A DNA stretch of 64,000 bases from Pontivivens ytuae (GTDB taxonomy: Bacteria > Pseudomonadota > Alphaproteobacteria > Rhodobacterales > Rhodobacteraceae): contig NZ_CP064942.1 of the NCBI RefSeq assembly GCF_015679265.1, positions 4,010,001-4,074,000 of the forward strand, read 5' to 3'. The position numbers and the translations under genes are program-made. This document shows, one piece after another, positions 55,854 through 64,000 of this stretch (position 1 is its first letter; each line of letters opens with the position of its first letter). The notes under the pieces were generated by a model. It was not told where the DNA came from and searched no databases. It worked only from the letters and a program-made list of their open reading frames with translations.

Positions 55854-56693
55854 GTGATCATGTCGATGTCGATGCAGATAATGCCGTCCTGGCCGATCAG
55901 CCGCCGGCTCCGCGAGATTCTCGAACGCGATCTGGTCAAGAACACGATCCTGGGGATCATCGTTCTGAACGCTATCGTTCTAGGCCTCGGCACCTCCAGC
56001 ATCGTGTCGGAGCGGGTGGGCCCGCTGCTCGACATCATCGACTGGATCGTCGTCGTCGCCTTCACGGTGGAGATCGTGGCGAAGCTGATCGCCTACGGTC
56101 CGTCGTTCTTCCGCTCGCCCTGGAACATCTTCGACCTGGTGATCGTCATCGCCTCCCACTTCCCGCAATCGGACGGGGTGAAGGCGCTGCGCGGCCTGCG
56201 CGTCATCCGCGCGCTGCGGCTCCTGTCCATCGTGCCGCAGATGCAGTCCGTGGTGCGCGCGCTGCTCGACGCGCTGCCTGGCATGGCGGCGGTGATGGTG
56301 CTGCTTTCGATCGTCTACTACGTCTTCGCGGTCATCACGACGGTGCTCTACGGCGATACGTTCCCGCAGTGGTTCGGCTCGCTCGGCGCCTCGCTCTACA
56401 CCCTCTTCCAGATCATGACGCTGGAAAGCTGGTCGATGGGGATCGTACGCCCGGTGATGGAGGAGCACCCCCGCGCCTGGATCGTCTTCGTCCCCTTCAT
56501 CGTGATGACGGCCTTCGCGGTCCTCAACCTCTTCATCGGTTTGCTGGTCAACACGATGCAGGCCGCGGTGGAGGCCGAGGCGGAGCGGGAGGCCGACGCC
56601 CTGCGCGAGACGCTCGACGCCCAGACCGCGCAGATCACGGCGCTCACCGAAGAGGTGCGGCGGCTGGCCGAGCGGGGTGGTCGTCATGGGTGA
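55854..56693 (+). CDS. NavAb-type voltage-gated sodium channel
   Basis: The 279-residue protein has six membrane helices. S4 has arginines at 113, 116, 119 and 122, spaced by three residues. The pore segment SLYTLFQIMTLESWSMG holds the bacterial Nav selectivity filter TLESWSM (189-195), and S6 reads FAVLNLFIGLLVNTM. A coiled coil (about 237-273) follows for tetramer formation. The GTG at 55854 follows GGAG, while ATG at 55860 is possible. It overlaps tagJ by 8 bp within the T6SS gene run. Confidence 0.93.
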   Translation: MIMSMSMQIMPSWPISRRLREILERDLVKNTILGIIVLNAIVLGLGTSSIVSERVGPLLDIIDWIVVVAFTVEIVAKLIAYGPSFFRSPWNIFDLVIVIASHFPQSDGVKALRGLRVIRALRLLSIVPQMQSVVRALLDALPGMAAVMVLLSIVYYVFAVITTVLYGDTFPQWFGSLGASLYTLFQIMTLESWSMGIVRPVMEEHPRAWIVFVPFIVMTAFAVLNLFIGLLVNTMQAAVEAEAEREADALRETLDAQTAQITALTEEVRRLAERGGRHG

Positions 56694-57516
56694 GCCGATC
56701 TCCCGCAGCACCGGGTCGATGACCGCCGCGCAATTGCTGAAGGACGGCGATCTCGACGGTGCGCTCGCCGCCCTGCAGGACCATGTGCGCAAGGCGCCCG
56801 ACGATCCGAAGGCGCGTGTGTTCCTCTTCCAGCTTCTGTGCATACTCGGCGACTGGGGCCGGGCCGTCGCGCAGTTGCGCACCTGCGCCAAGCTCGACCC
56901 CACCGCTACGCCGATGGCCCAGACCTATCGCGAGGCGATCATCTGTGAGCTCTACCGGGAGAAGGTGTTTTCCGGCGCAGGCACCCCGCCGATCCTTGGT
57001 GAGCCGGAGGACTGGACGACCTGGCTCGTCGAGGCGCTCGCGATGGAGACGGCGGGCAATCGCGCCAGTGCCGAAGAGCTGCGCGCCCACGCCTTCGACG
57101 CGGCGCCCGCCATGCCCGGCATCCTCAACGGCACGCCGTTCGAATGGATCGCCGATGCCGATCCGCGGATGGGCCCCGTGCTGGAGATCATCCTGAACGG
57201 CCGCTACTTCTGGGCGCCGTTCCCCGCCATCCGCCGCCTGACGCTGGAGCCGCCCGCAGACCTGCGCGACCATGTCTGGATGCCCGCGACCGTGATCTGG
57301 GCCGACGGCGGCGGCGATGTGGTGCTGATCCCCACCCGCTATCCCGGCGCGGGCGGCGAGGCCCAGCACCGCCTCGCCCGCGCGACCGACTGGCTCACCG
57401 AAGGCGAGCACGTCACCGCGGGCCTCGGCCAGCGCCTGCTCGCGACCGACACCACCGATTGCGCGCTGATGGACTTGCGCGAGCTGGTGATCGGCGGGGA
57501 GGCGCAGGATGGCTAA
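56686..57516 (+). CDS. tagJ: T6SS accessory protein TagJ (ImpE/SciE)
   Basis: The 276-residue protein has an N-terminal TPR-like region (LLKDGDLDGALAALQDHVRK, residues 11-100) and a C-terminal ImpE domain with GRYFWAPFPAIRRLTLEPP. TagJ binds the N-terminal helix of TssB and links the sheath to ClpV. The ATG at 56686 overlaps the channel stop and follows a GGGGTGG sequence. It overlaps tssE by 8 bp. Confidence 0.92.
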   Translation: MGEPISRSTGSMTAAQLLKDGDLDGALAALQDHVRKAPDDPKARVFLFQLLCILGDWGRAVAQLRTCAKLDPTATPMAQTYREAIICELYREKVFSGAGTPPILGEPEDWTTWLVEALAMETAGNRASAEELRAHAFDAAPAMPGILNGTPFEWIADADPRMGPVLEIILNGRYFWAPFPAIRRLTLEPPADLRDHVWMPATVIWADGGGDVVLIPTRYPGAGGEAQHRLARATDWLTEGEHVTAGLGQRLLATDTTDCALMDLRELVIGGEAQDG

Positions 57517-58006
57517 TCACCTGCTTGCGGAGCGGTTGCAGCCGTCCCTCCTCGACCGGTTGACCGACGAGGCGCCGGACCGGCAGACCGACACCGCGTC
57601 GAGCCGCACCATCGACATCGCCCGGCTGCGCGCGATCGTGCAACGAGATCTCTCCTGGCTGCTCAACACCTCGAATTTCGAGGCATCGCAGGATCTTGAG
57701 GGGCATCCTTACAGTGCCCGCTCGGTCCTCAACTACGGCATTCCCGATATCGCGGGCACCGTCGGAACGGTCGACCGCGCGACCCAGCTTCGCAACGCCA
57801 TCCGCCACGCGATCGAGACCTTCGAGCCGCGCATCCTGCCCCAGACCCTCGAAGTGGTCATGCGGCAGGAAAAGTCCGGCACCGGCGCCGTCATCTCCTT
57901 CGACATTCGGGGCGAGCTCTGGGCCGAGCCGGTGCCGGTCGCGCTCTACCTGCGCACGGCGCTCGACGTGACGACCGGCGAAGTCAAGGTCAGCCAGCAG
58001 GGATAG
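57509..58006 (+). CDS. tssE: T6SS baseplate protein TssE (gp25-like)
   Basis: The 165-residue protein has ERLQPSLLDRLTDE and IDIARLRAIVQRDLSWLLNT near the N-terminus, LNYGIPDI, and the E-P-R-type segment (FEPRILPQTLEV). These are typical of gp25/TssE. It is part of the baseplate wedge. It overlaps tagJ and lies 4 bp before tssF. Confidence 0.94.
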   Translation: MANHLLAERLQPSLLDRLTDEAPDRQTDTASSRTIDIARLRAIVQRDLSWLLNTSNFEASQDLEGHPYSARSVLNYGIPDIAGTVGTVDRATQLRNAIRHAIETFEPRILPQTLEVVMRQEKSGTGAVISFDIRGELWAEPVPVALYLRTALDVTTGEVKVSQQG

Positions 58007-58010
58007 GGCG

Positions 58011-59885
58011 ATGGATACGCGGCTTCTGAAGCACTACGAAGGCGAGCTCTCCTACATCCGCGAGATGGGGGCGGAGTTCGCCGAGGCGTACCCCAAGATC
58101 GCCGGGCGGCTCGGCATGGATCAGCTCGAAGTGCTCGATCCTTACGTGGAGCGGATGCTGGAGGGCTTCGCCTTCATGGCCGCCCGCGTGCAGCTGGAAC
58201 TGGAGTCCCAGTACCCGGTGCTGACGCAGAACCTCTTGGAGATCGTCTACCCCCACTTCCTCGCCCCCACCCCATCGATGATGATCGCCCGGCTCACGCC
58301 CGACACGGCGCAGGGCAAGATGGAGGAGGGCGTCACCCTGCCCCGCGGCACCACCCTGCGCGGGCGCGTGTTCGAGGGGGAGCAGACGGCGTGCCGCTTC
58401 ACCACCTCGCAGGACGTGACCCTCTGGCCGCTGGAGGTGGCGGAGGCGGAATACGTCGAGGGGCGCAGCGCGCTGGTCGCAGCGGGCCTGTCGAAGCACG
58501 GGCCGGCGAAGGCGGCTCTGCGTCTGCGGATCCGGCGGACGGGCGGCGCGCCGATCTCGGCCCTGACGCTCGACCGGCTCACGGTGTTCCTGTCGGGCGC
58601 GGCGGCGGAGCCCTGGCGGCTCTACGAGGCGATCCTGGGTCAGGGGCTGGGCCTCGCCGGGCGCTCGACGGATCGGCGCGCGGACTGGTCGGAGTATCTC
58701 GGCAAAGCCATCACCCCCCGCGGCTTCGACGCCGAGGACGCGCTGCTGCCCCTGCCGCGCCAGTCGCTCGACTGCTACCGGCTGCTCCAGGAATACTTCG
58801 CGATTCCGCAGCGGTTCTTCTTCCTCGACCTCGGCAACCTGCAACCGGCGGTGCGTCGGGCCACGGGCGACGATCTCGACCTCTACATCCTGCTGGCGGA
58901 GGAGAATCCGGGCCTGAAATTCGTCGATGCGGCCAATTTCGAGCTGCACGCGGTGCCCGCGATCAACCTCTTCCGCAAACGCTGCGACCGGGTCGCCGTC
59001 TCCCACACCGGGATCGACCACCACGTGACCGTCGATCGGACGGCGCCGCTCGACTACGAGATCTATCAGCTCGACAGCGTCACCGGCATCGCGGGCGAGG
59101 ATGAGGACGACGTCGAGTTCCGCCCGTTCTACAGCGCCGAGGACGTCACCCCCTTCGGCCAGACCCACGGCGCTTACTATGCGCTCAAGCGCCGAATGCG
59201 GCAGCGGTCGGAGAAGCAGCGGCTGAAGGGGGTGCGCACGTCTTATCTCGGCTCCGAGGTCTACCTGTCGCTCAGCGACCGGGACCAGGCGCCCTATCCC
59301 GGCAACATCAAGCAACTCGCCGTCACGGCGCTGTGCACCAATCGCGACCTGCCGCTGCTCACGGCAATCGGCGCGGGCGATACGGACTTCACCCTGCCCG
59401 AGGGCGGTCCGGTGGCGGAGATTCGGGCGATCGTGCCGCCCACCCGCCCGCAGCAGCGGCTGGCCGAAGGCGGGCGGGCCTGGCAGCTCGTCAGCCATCT
59501 CAGCCTCAACTACCTGTCCATCGTCGATGCCGACCGGGGCACCGGCGCCGCGGCGCTGCGCGAGCTGATCGGCCTCTACGCCCCGCTCGGCGATCCGGCC
59601 CTCACCAAGCAGATCGAGGGGCTAAGCACCGTCTCCTCCCGCCCCATCGTGCGGCGGATCGCGGATGGCGCGCTCTCCACCGCTGTCCGGGGTCTGGAGG
59701 TGCGGGTCGGCTTCGACGAGAGCTTTTTCGAGGGGACCGGCTGCTACCTGATGGGTGCGGTGCTGGAGGCGTTCTTTGCCCAGTATGTCGCGCTCAACAG
59801 CTTCACCGAAACCGTCATCCAGTCACAGCAACGGGGGGACATCGCGCGATGGCCGGCGAAGAGCGGGCGGCGGGTCCTGATCTGA
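58011..59885 (+). CDS. tssF: T6SS baseplate protein TssF
   Basis: The 624-residue protein has the family length and the N-terminal signature LLKHYEGELSYIREMGAEFA, then DPYVERMLEGFAFMAARVQ and YPVLTQNLLEIVYPHFLAPT, and a C-terminal AWQLVSHLSLNYLSI. It forms the baseplate with TssE, TssG and TssK. The 3' end overlaps tssG by 37 bp. Confidence 0.96.
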   Translation: MDTRLLKHYEGELSYIREMGAEFAEAYPKIAGRLGMDQLEVLDPYVERMLEGFAFMAARVQLELESQYPVLTQNLLEIVYPHFLAPTPSMMIARLTPDTAQGKMEEGVTLPRGTTLRGRVFEGEQTACRFTTSQDVTLWPLEVAEAEYVEGRSALVAAGLSKHGPAKAALRLRIRRTGGAPISALTLDRLTVFLSGAAAEPWRLYEAILGQGLGLAGRSTDRRADWSEYLGKAITPRGFDAEDALLPLPRQSLDCYRLLQEYFAIPQRFFFLDLGNLQPAVRRATGDDLDLYILLAEENPGLKFVDAANFELHAVPAINLFRKRCDRVAVSHTGIDHHVTVDRTAPLDYEIYQLDSVTGIAGEDEDDVEFRPFYSAEDVTPFGQTHGAYYALKRRMRQRSEKQRLKGVRTSYLGSEVYLSLSDRDQAPYPGNIKQLAVTALCTNRDLPLLTAIGAGDTDFTLPEGGPVAEIRAIVPPTRPQQRLAEGGRAWQLVSHLSLNYLSIVDADRGTGAAALRELIGLYAPLGDPALTKQIEGLSTVSSRPIVRRIADGALSTAVRGLEVRVGFDESFFEGTGCYLMGAVLEAFFAQYVALNSFTETVIQSQQRGDIARWPAKSGRRVLI

Positions 59886-60871
59886 GCCGCCTAGAGGCGC
59901 TCCGTCAGACCCCGCAATCCCATCACATATTCCAGGCGCTGCGCCTGATCGAGGCAGCGCATGCCGACCGCCCGCGGCTCGGCCGCTCCCGCCGCCCGGC
60001 GGAGGATCCGGTGCGGCTCAGCCAGGAGCCGGAGCTCGCCTTTCCGACCTCAACCATTTCGGCTTTCGAGGAGGAGGACGGGCGCGCGCGACTCACCCAG
60101 CGGGTCTTCGGCCTTTTCGGCCCGAACGGCGCGCTGCCGCTGCACCTGACCGAGTACGCGCGCGACCGGGTGCGCAACCACGACGACCCGACGCTCGCGG
60201 CCTTTGCCGACATGTTCCACCACCGGATGATGTCGCTCTTCTACCGCGCCTGGGCGAGCGGCGAGCCCGCGCCCTCCTTCGACCGGCCCGACGACGACCC
60301 GTTCGGGGCGAAGCTCGACGCGATCACCGGGCGGCTGGGTGAGGCGTTCGAGTGTCGCGACGCGATGCCGGACCTCGCGAAGCGCCACTTCGCGGGCCTG
60401 CTCGCCGCCACGCCGCGCAGCGAGGCGGGGCTGAAGGCGATGCTCTCCCACTTCTTCGGCGCGCAGGTCGAGATCGAGAGCTTCGTCGGCGGCTGGCTGC
60501 ATCTGGAGCCGCATGACCGCGGCACGCTCGGCGGCGTGGCGCTGGGGCGCGACGCGAGCCTCGGGCAGAAGGTCTGGTCGCGCGAGGCGCGGTTCCGCCT
60601 GCGCATCGGGCCGCTAAGCCTGCGCGACTACACCCGCCTGCTGCCCGGCGGCGACAGCCTCAAGCGCCTCGCCGCCATCATCCGCAACTATGCCGGCGAC
60701 ACCCTCGACTGGGAGGCGCGGCTGGTGCTGCGCGCCGAGGAGGTACCGGCGACGGTCCTCGGCTCATCAGGCGCGCTCGGCCGGACGAGCTGGATCGGGC
60801 GGCGGTCCGGTGATGATGCGGACGATCTCACACTCACAGCGCCTGCGATACCGGCGTTTTCAGCCGTTTAG
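59849..60871 (+). CDS. tssG: T6SS baseplate protein TssG
   Basis: The 340-residue protein begins in the last codons of tssF and has SHHIFQALRLIEAAHADRPR, FGLFGPNGALPLHLTEYARD and DMFHHRMMSLFYRAWA, the hallmarks of TssG. The ATG at 59849 follows GGGGGGA. The long frame from 59333 runs through tssF and is not used. It lies 13 bp before tssH. Confidence 0.95.
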   Translation: MAGEERAAGPDLSRLEALRQTPQSHHIFQALRLIEAAHADRPRLGRSRRPAEDPVRLSQEPELAFPTSTISAFEEEDGRARLTQRVFGLFGPNGALPLHLTEYARDRVRNHDDPTLAAFADMFHHRMMSLFYRAWASGEPAPSFDRPDDDPFGAKLDAITGRLGEAFECRDAMPDLAKRHFAGLLAATPRSEAGLKAMLSHFFGAQVEIESFVGGWLHLEPHDRGTLGGVALGRDASLGQKVWSREARFRLRIGPLSLRDYTRLLPGGDSLKRLAAIIRNYAGDTLDWEARLVLRAEEVPATVLGSSGALGRTSWIGRRSGDDADDLTLTAPAIPAFSAV

Positions 60872-60884
60872 AAAGGCAAACCTC

Positions 60885-63551
60885 ATGTCGAACATCAGCC
60901 GCTCCGCCCTTTTCGGCAAGCTCAACCCGCTGGGCTACCGTGCCGTCGAAAGCGCCACCGTCTTCTGCAAGATGCGCGGCAATCCTTATGTCGAGGTCGT
61001 GCACTGGCTGCACCAGATCCTGAACCTGCAGGACAGCGACGTGCACCGGATCGTGCGGCATTTCGAGCTCGACGCAGGCCGCCTGTCCGCCGACATGACC
61101 CGCGCGCTCGACACGCTGCCGCGGGGGGCGACGGCGATCTCGGATCTTTCGGAGCATCTGCCGGATGCGGTGGAGCGGGCATGGGTCTATGCCTCGCTCC
61201 TCCATTCCTCCAGCCAGGTGCGGACCGGGCACCTGATCCTCGGCATGATGAAGACGGATACGCTGCGGCGCATTCTGGAGGCGACATCTCCCGAATGGCG
61301 CAAGGTGAAGGCCGAGGCGTTGGCCGATGATTTCGCCGCCATCGTCGCGGGCTCGCCTGAGGACGCGATGCGCCCGCAGGACGGCTCCAACGCCGGGGCG
61401 GAGCCGGGCGAAGCCTCCGGCGCCCTCGCCCCCGCCGCGATGGGCAAGGAGGAGGCGCTGAAGCAGTTCTGCACCGACCTCACCGAGGAGGCGCGCACGG
61501 GGAAGATCGACCCCATCGTCGGCCGCGACGAGGAGATCCGCCAGATTGTCGACGTGCTGATGCGCCGCCGCCAGAACAACCCGATCCTCACGGGCGAGGC
61601 GGGCGTGGGCAAGACCGCGGTGGTCGAGGGCTTCGCGCTGCGCATCGCCCGCGGCGACGTCCCCCCGGCTCTGAAGGACGCGCGGCTGCTGGCGCTCGAC
61701 GTGGGCTTGCTGCAGGCCGGCGCCTCAATGAAGGGCGAGTTCGAGAACCGTCTGCGCGCCGTCATCGACGAGGTGCAGGCGAGTGCGACGCCCGTCATCC
61801 TCTTCGTGGACGAGACCCATACGCTGGTCGGTGCGGGGGGGGCGGCAGGCACGGGCGATGCGGCCAACCTCCTGAAACCCGCCCTCGCCCGCGGCACGCT
61901 GCGCACCATCGGCGCCACGACCTGGGCCGAGTACAAGAAGCATATCGAGAAGGACCCGGCGCTGACCCGCCGCTTCCAGGTGGTGAAGGTCGAGGAGCCG
62001 GACGTGCCGAAGGCCGTGCTGATGATGCGCGGCATCGCCACGATGCTGGAGCGCCACCACCGGGTGCAGGTGCTCGACGAGGCGATCGAGGCGGCCGTCA
62101 GCCTGTCGGCCCGCTACATCCCCGCGCGGCAGCTCCCGGACAAATCCGTGAGCGTCCTCGACACCGCCTGCGCCCGCGTCGCCGTCAGCCAGCACGCGGT
62201 CCCGGCGGAAGTGGACAACGCGCGAAAGCGGATCGACGCGCTGGCCACCGAGCTGGAGATCATCGACCGGGACGAGAGTGCGGGCTACGACGTCGCCGAC
62301 CGGCGTGCGACCATCACCGCGCTGAAAGCGGAGGAGGAGACGCGCCTCACCGAGCTCGACGCGCGGTGGGAGGCGGAGAAGGACGTCGTGGCCCGGATCC
62401 TCGACCTGCGGGCAAAGCTCCGGGAGAGCGGCGCGGTCGATGGCGCACCCTCCGACGACACGCGCGCGGAACTGCTGACTGCCCTTCAGGCCGAGAACGC
62501 CCGGCTTCAGGAGCTGCAAGGCGAGACCCCGCTCATCCTGCCCATCGTCGACGCGCAGGCCGTCGCCAGCGTGGTCGGTGATTGGACCGGCATCCCCGTC
62601 GGTCGCATGGTCCGGGACGAGATCGCGACGGTGCTCGACCTCGAACAGCGCCTCGCCGCCCGCGTCATCGGGCAGGACCACGCGATGCAGATGATCGCCA
62701 AGCGCATCCGCACCTCCCGCGCCGGGCTCGACAACCCCTCGAAGCCCATCGGCGTCTTCCTCCTTGCCGGCACCTCGGGCGTGGGAAAGACGGAGACGGC
62801 GCTGGCGCTGGCCGAGGCGCTATATGGCGGCGAGCAGAACGTCATCACCATCAACATGTCGGAGTACCAGGAGGCGCACACCGTCTCCTCCCTCAAGGGC
62901 GCGCCTCCGGGATATGTCGGCTATGGCGAGGGCGGGGTGCTCACGGAAGCGGTACGGCGCAAGCCCTACTCCGTCGTCCTGCTCGACGAGGTGGAAAAGG
63001 CGCATCCGGACGTGCACGAGATCTTCTTCCAGGTCTTCGACAAGGGCGTGATGGAGGATGGCGAGGGGCGTCTGATCGATTTTCGCAACACGCTGATCCT
63101 GCTGACCTCGAACGTGGGCTCGGACCTCGTGATGGACCTTTGCGCTGACCCCGACCTGATGCCGGAGCCGGAGGGGATCGCGAAGGCACTGCGCGACCCG
63201 CTGCTGAAGGTGTTCCCGGCGGCCCTGCTGGGCCGCCTCGTCACCATCCCCTACTACCCGCTGAGCCCGGACATGATCGGGGAGATCACGCGCCTTCAGC
63301 TCAACCGCATCGAAGCGCGCGTGAACAGCACCCACGGCGTGCCGTTCACCTATTCGGACGCGGTCGTACAGACGATCGTGGACCGCTGTCAGGAGGTCGA
63401 GAGCGGCGGGCGCATGATCGACGCGATCGTCACGAACACCATGCTCCCCGACATCTCCACCGAGTTCCTGCGGCGCACGATGGAGGGCGGGCGCGTCGCG
63501 CGCGTCGCGCTCGACGTGGCGGACGGGCAGTTCACCTACGCCTTCGACTGA
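60885..63551 (+). CDS. tssH: T6SS AAA+ ATPase TssH (ClpV)
   Basis: The 888-residue protein has an N-terminal ClpN-like domain (1-150) that binds the contracted sheath, a first AAA domain with Walker A GEAGVGKT (237-244) and Walker B VILFVDETHT, a middle coiled region, and a second AAA domain with GTSGVGKT (629-636) and VVLLDEVEKAHPD. It recycles the sheath after firing. The start at 60885 follows AAAGGCAAA. Confidence 0.97.
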   Translation: MSNISRSALFGKLNPLGYRAVESATVFCKMRGNPYVEVVHWLHQILNLQDSDVHRIVRHFELDAGRLSADMTRALDTLPRGATAISDLSEHLPDAVERAWVYASLLHSSSQVRTGHLILGMMKTDTLRRILEATSPEWRKVKAEALADDFAAIVAGSPEDAMRPQDGSNAGAEPGEASGALAPAAMGKEEALKQFCTDLTEEARTGKIDPIVGRDEEIRQIVDVLMRRRQNNPILTGEAGVGKTAVVEGFALRIARGDVPPALKDARLLALDVGLLQAGASMKGEFENRLRAVIDEVQASATPVILFVDETHTLVGAGGAAGTGDAANLLKPALARGTLRTIGATTWAEYKKHIEKDPALTRRFQVVKVEEPDVPKAVLMMRGIATMLERHHRVQVLDEAIEAAVSLSARYIPARQLPDKSVSVLDTACARVAVSQHAVPAEVDNARKRIDALATELEIIDRDESAGYDVADRRATITALKAEEETRLTELDARWEAEKDVVARILDLRAKLRESGAVDGAPSDDTRAELLTALQAENARLQELQGETPLILPIVDAQAVASVVGDWTGIPVGRMVRDEIATVLDLEQRLAARVIGQDHAMQMIAKRIRTSRAGLDNPSKPIGVFLLAGTSGVGKTETALALAEALYGGEQNVITINMSEYQEAHTVSSLKGAPPGYVGYGEGGVLTEAVRRKPYSVVLLDEVEKAHPDVHEIFFQVFDKGVMEDGEGRLIDFRNTLILLTSNVGSDLVMDLCADPDLMPEPEGIAKALRDPLLKVFPAALLGRLVTIPYYPLSPDMIGEITRLQLNRIEARVNSTHGVPFTYSDAVVQTIVDRCQEVESGGRMIDAIVTNTMLPDISTEFLRRTMEGGRVARVALDVADGQFTYAFD

Positions 63552-63680
63552 CCGGCCCTGCCCCTCCAGATATTTTCGCATCCGCACCGAACCCGATCCG
63601 CATCCTCCGGCACTTACCGACAACACCTGCCGGGGCGGAGGCACCCCCGAACCGGCCGCAGCAGTCTCGGGAGTTGTCGG

Positions 63681-64000
63681 ATGCCCATGGATATCGAACA
63701 CGAAGCCGCGGATCTTCTGGAGGGCGCCGCCCCGGCGGCTCCCAACACCGGCTTCGGCACCCTGTCCGCCCCCCGGACGGAAGCCGCCGGGCAGAGCGAC
63801 GCGAAGTTCCGCATCGCCCTGCTCGGCGACTTTTCCGGCCGCGCCAACCGGGGCCTGATCGAGATCGGGGACGCGCTGGCGACCCGCAAGCCCATCAAGC
63901 TCGACGTGGACAACATCGACGATGTCATCGCGCGTTTTGCCACCACGCTGGTCCTGCCCGTCGGGGCGGATGGCGCGGGGGTGGAGGTACGGCTCACCGG
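63681..64000 (+). CDS. second TssB-like sheath protein, 3'-truncated
   Basis: The frame runs from the ATG at 63681 to the end of the window. About residues 45-95 contain KFRIALLGDFSGR and KPIKLDVDNIDDVIARF, which align with the VMGVMSDLSGK and FLEIDVDNFDSRM segments of the TssB encoded at 53131. It is therefore a diverged TssB-type protein, perhaps the N-terminal part of a fused sheath-like protein. A leader of about 40 residues precedes it. Confidence 0.75.
   Translation, partial: MPMDIEHEAADLLEGAAPAAPNTGFGTLSAPRTEAAGQSDAKFRIALLGDFSGRANRGLIEIGDALATRKPIKLDVDNIDDVIARFATTLVLPVGADGAGVEVRLT

Noticed and set aside
57990..59498. 502-codon minus-strand frame opposite tssF
   Set aside because: It is antisense to a clear tssF and shows the arginine-rich composition of a shadow frame.

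Overview
The window is GC-rich chromosomal DNA from an alphaproteobacterium, most likely of the Rhodobacterales (Rhodobacteraceae). The reasons are the dense gene packing with many ATGA/GTGA start-stop overlaps, the gene order pcm-tolC-popZ-like-valS, the dapD...dapE tract and the general protein repertoire. No rRNA, insertion sequence, phage or CRISPR array was seen. One tRNA (tRNA-Cys) is present.

Region 1 (1-12.8 kb) is mixed accessory metabolism and transport. It holds the end of a MocR-type aminotransferase, two EamA exporters around a MATE exporter, a small secreted two-module protein, VOC and serine hydrolases, a 5'-nucleotidase-like enzyme without an obvious signal peptide, a serine-glyoxylate-type aminotransferase and an orphan AAA ATPase. 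Region 2 (12.2-24 kb) is a long minus-strand tract. It runs from a thioesterase, MFS carrier, mepA and a phytase-like esterase into dapD, an epimerase, an aldo/keto reductase, two acetyltransferases, a PfkB kinase, a HAD phosphatase and dapE. Many of these genes overlap by 4 bp and are probably translationally coupled.

Region 3 (24-31.7 kb) carries yggT, a rhodanese-like protein, chrA, a deaminase, an exported MsrA, a membrane chemoreceptor with a C-terminal xWxxF tail, argG and a 56-codon DUF2256 gene. Region 4 (31.7-39.7 kb) is conserved core: a HisC-like aminotransferase, a small membrane protein, valS, a PopZ-like acidic protein, tolC, pcm and tRNA-Cys.

Region 5 (39.7-48.6 kb) looks accessory. 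An AT-rich gap after tRNA-Cys leads to a 1037-residue, extremely acidic, repeat-built protein that I do not recognise. It is followed by a 72-residue protein and a regulator that fuses a SARP-like DNA-binding region to an alpha/beta hydrolase. Beyond these is an ECF sigma / cysteine-free anti-sigma / subtilase operon.

Region 6 (48.7-64 kb, continuing past the end) is a type VI secretion system (T6SS): tssA, B, C, hcp, tagJ, E, F, G, H and a second TssB-like gene cut by the window edge. TssI-M are not in the window. Its front end is unusual. A 17-bp inverted repeat is followed by a caspase-fold-like protein without cysteine fused to a peptidoglycan-binding domain, then a c-type-heme HAMP sensor with no output domain, then an overlapping PpkA-like Ser/Thr kinase. 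A NavAb-type voltage-gated sodium channel gene sits between hcp and tagJ and overlaps tagJ. GC-rich hairpins separate tssA/tssB, tssC/hcp and hcp/channel and probably set different transcript levels. My reading is that a redox or heme signal (sensor plus kinase) and membrane potential (channel) may both feed into control of this T6SS. That is inference; the gene order and motifs are seen directly.
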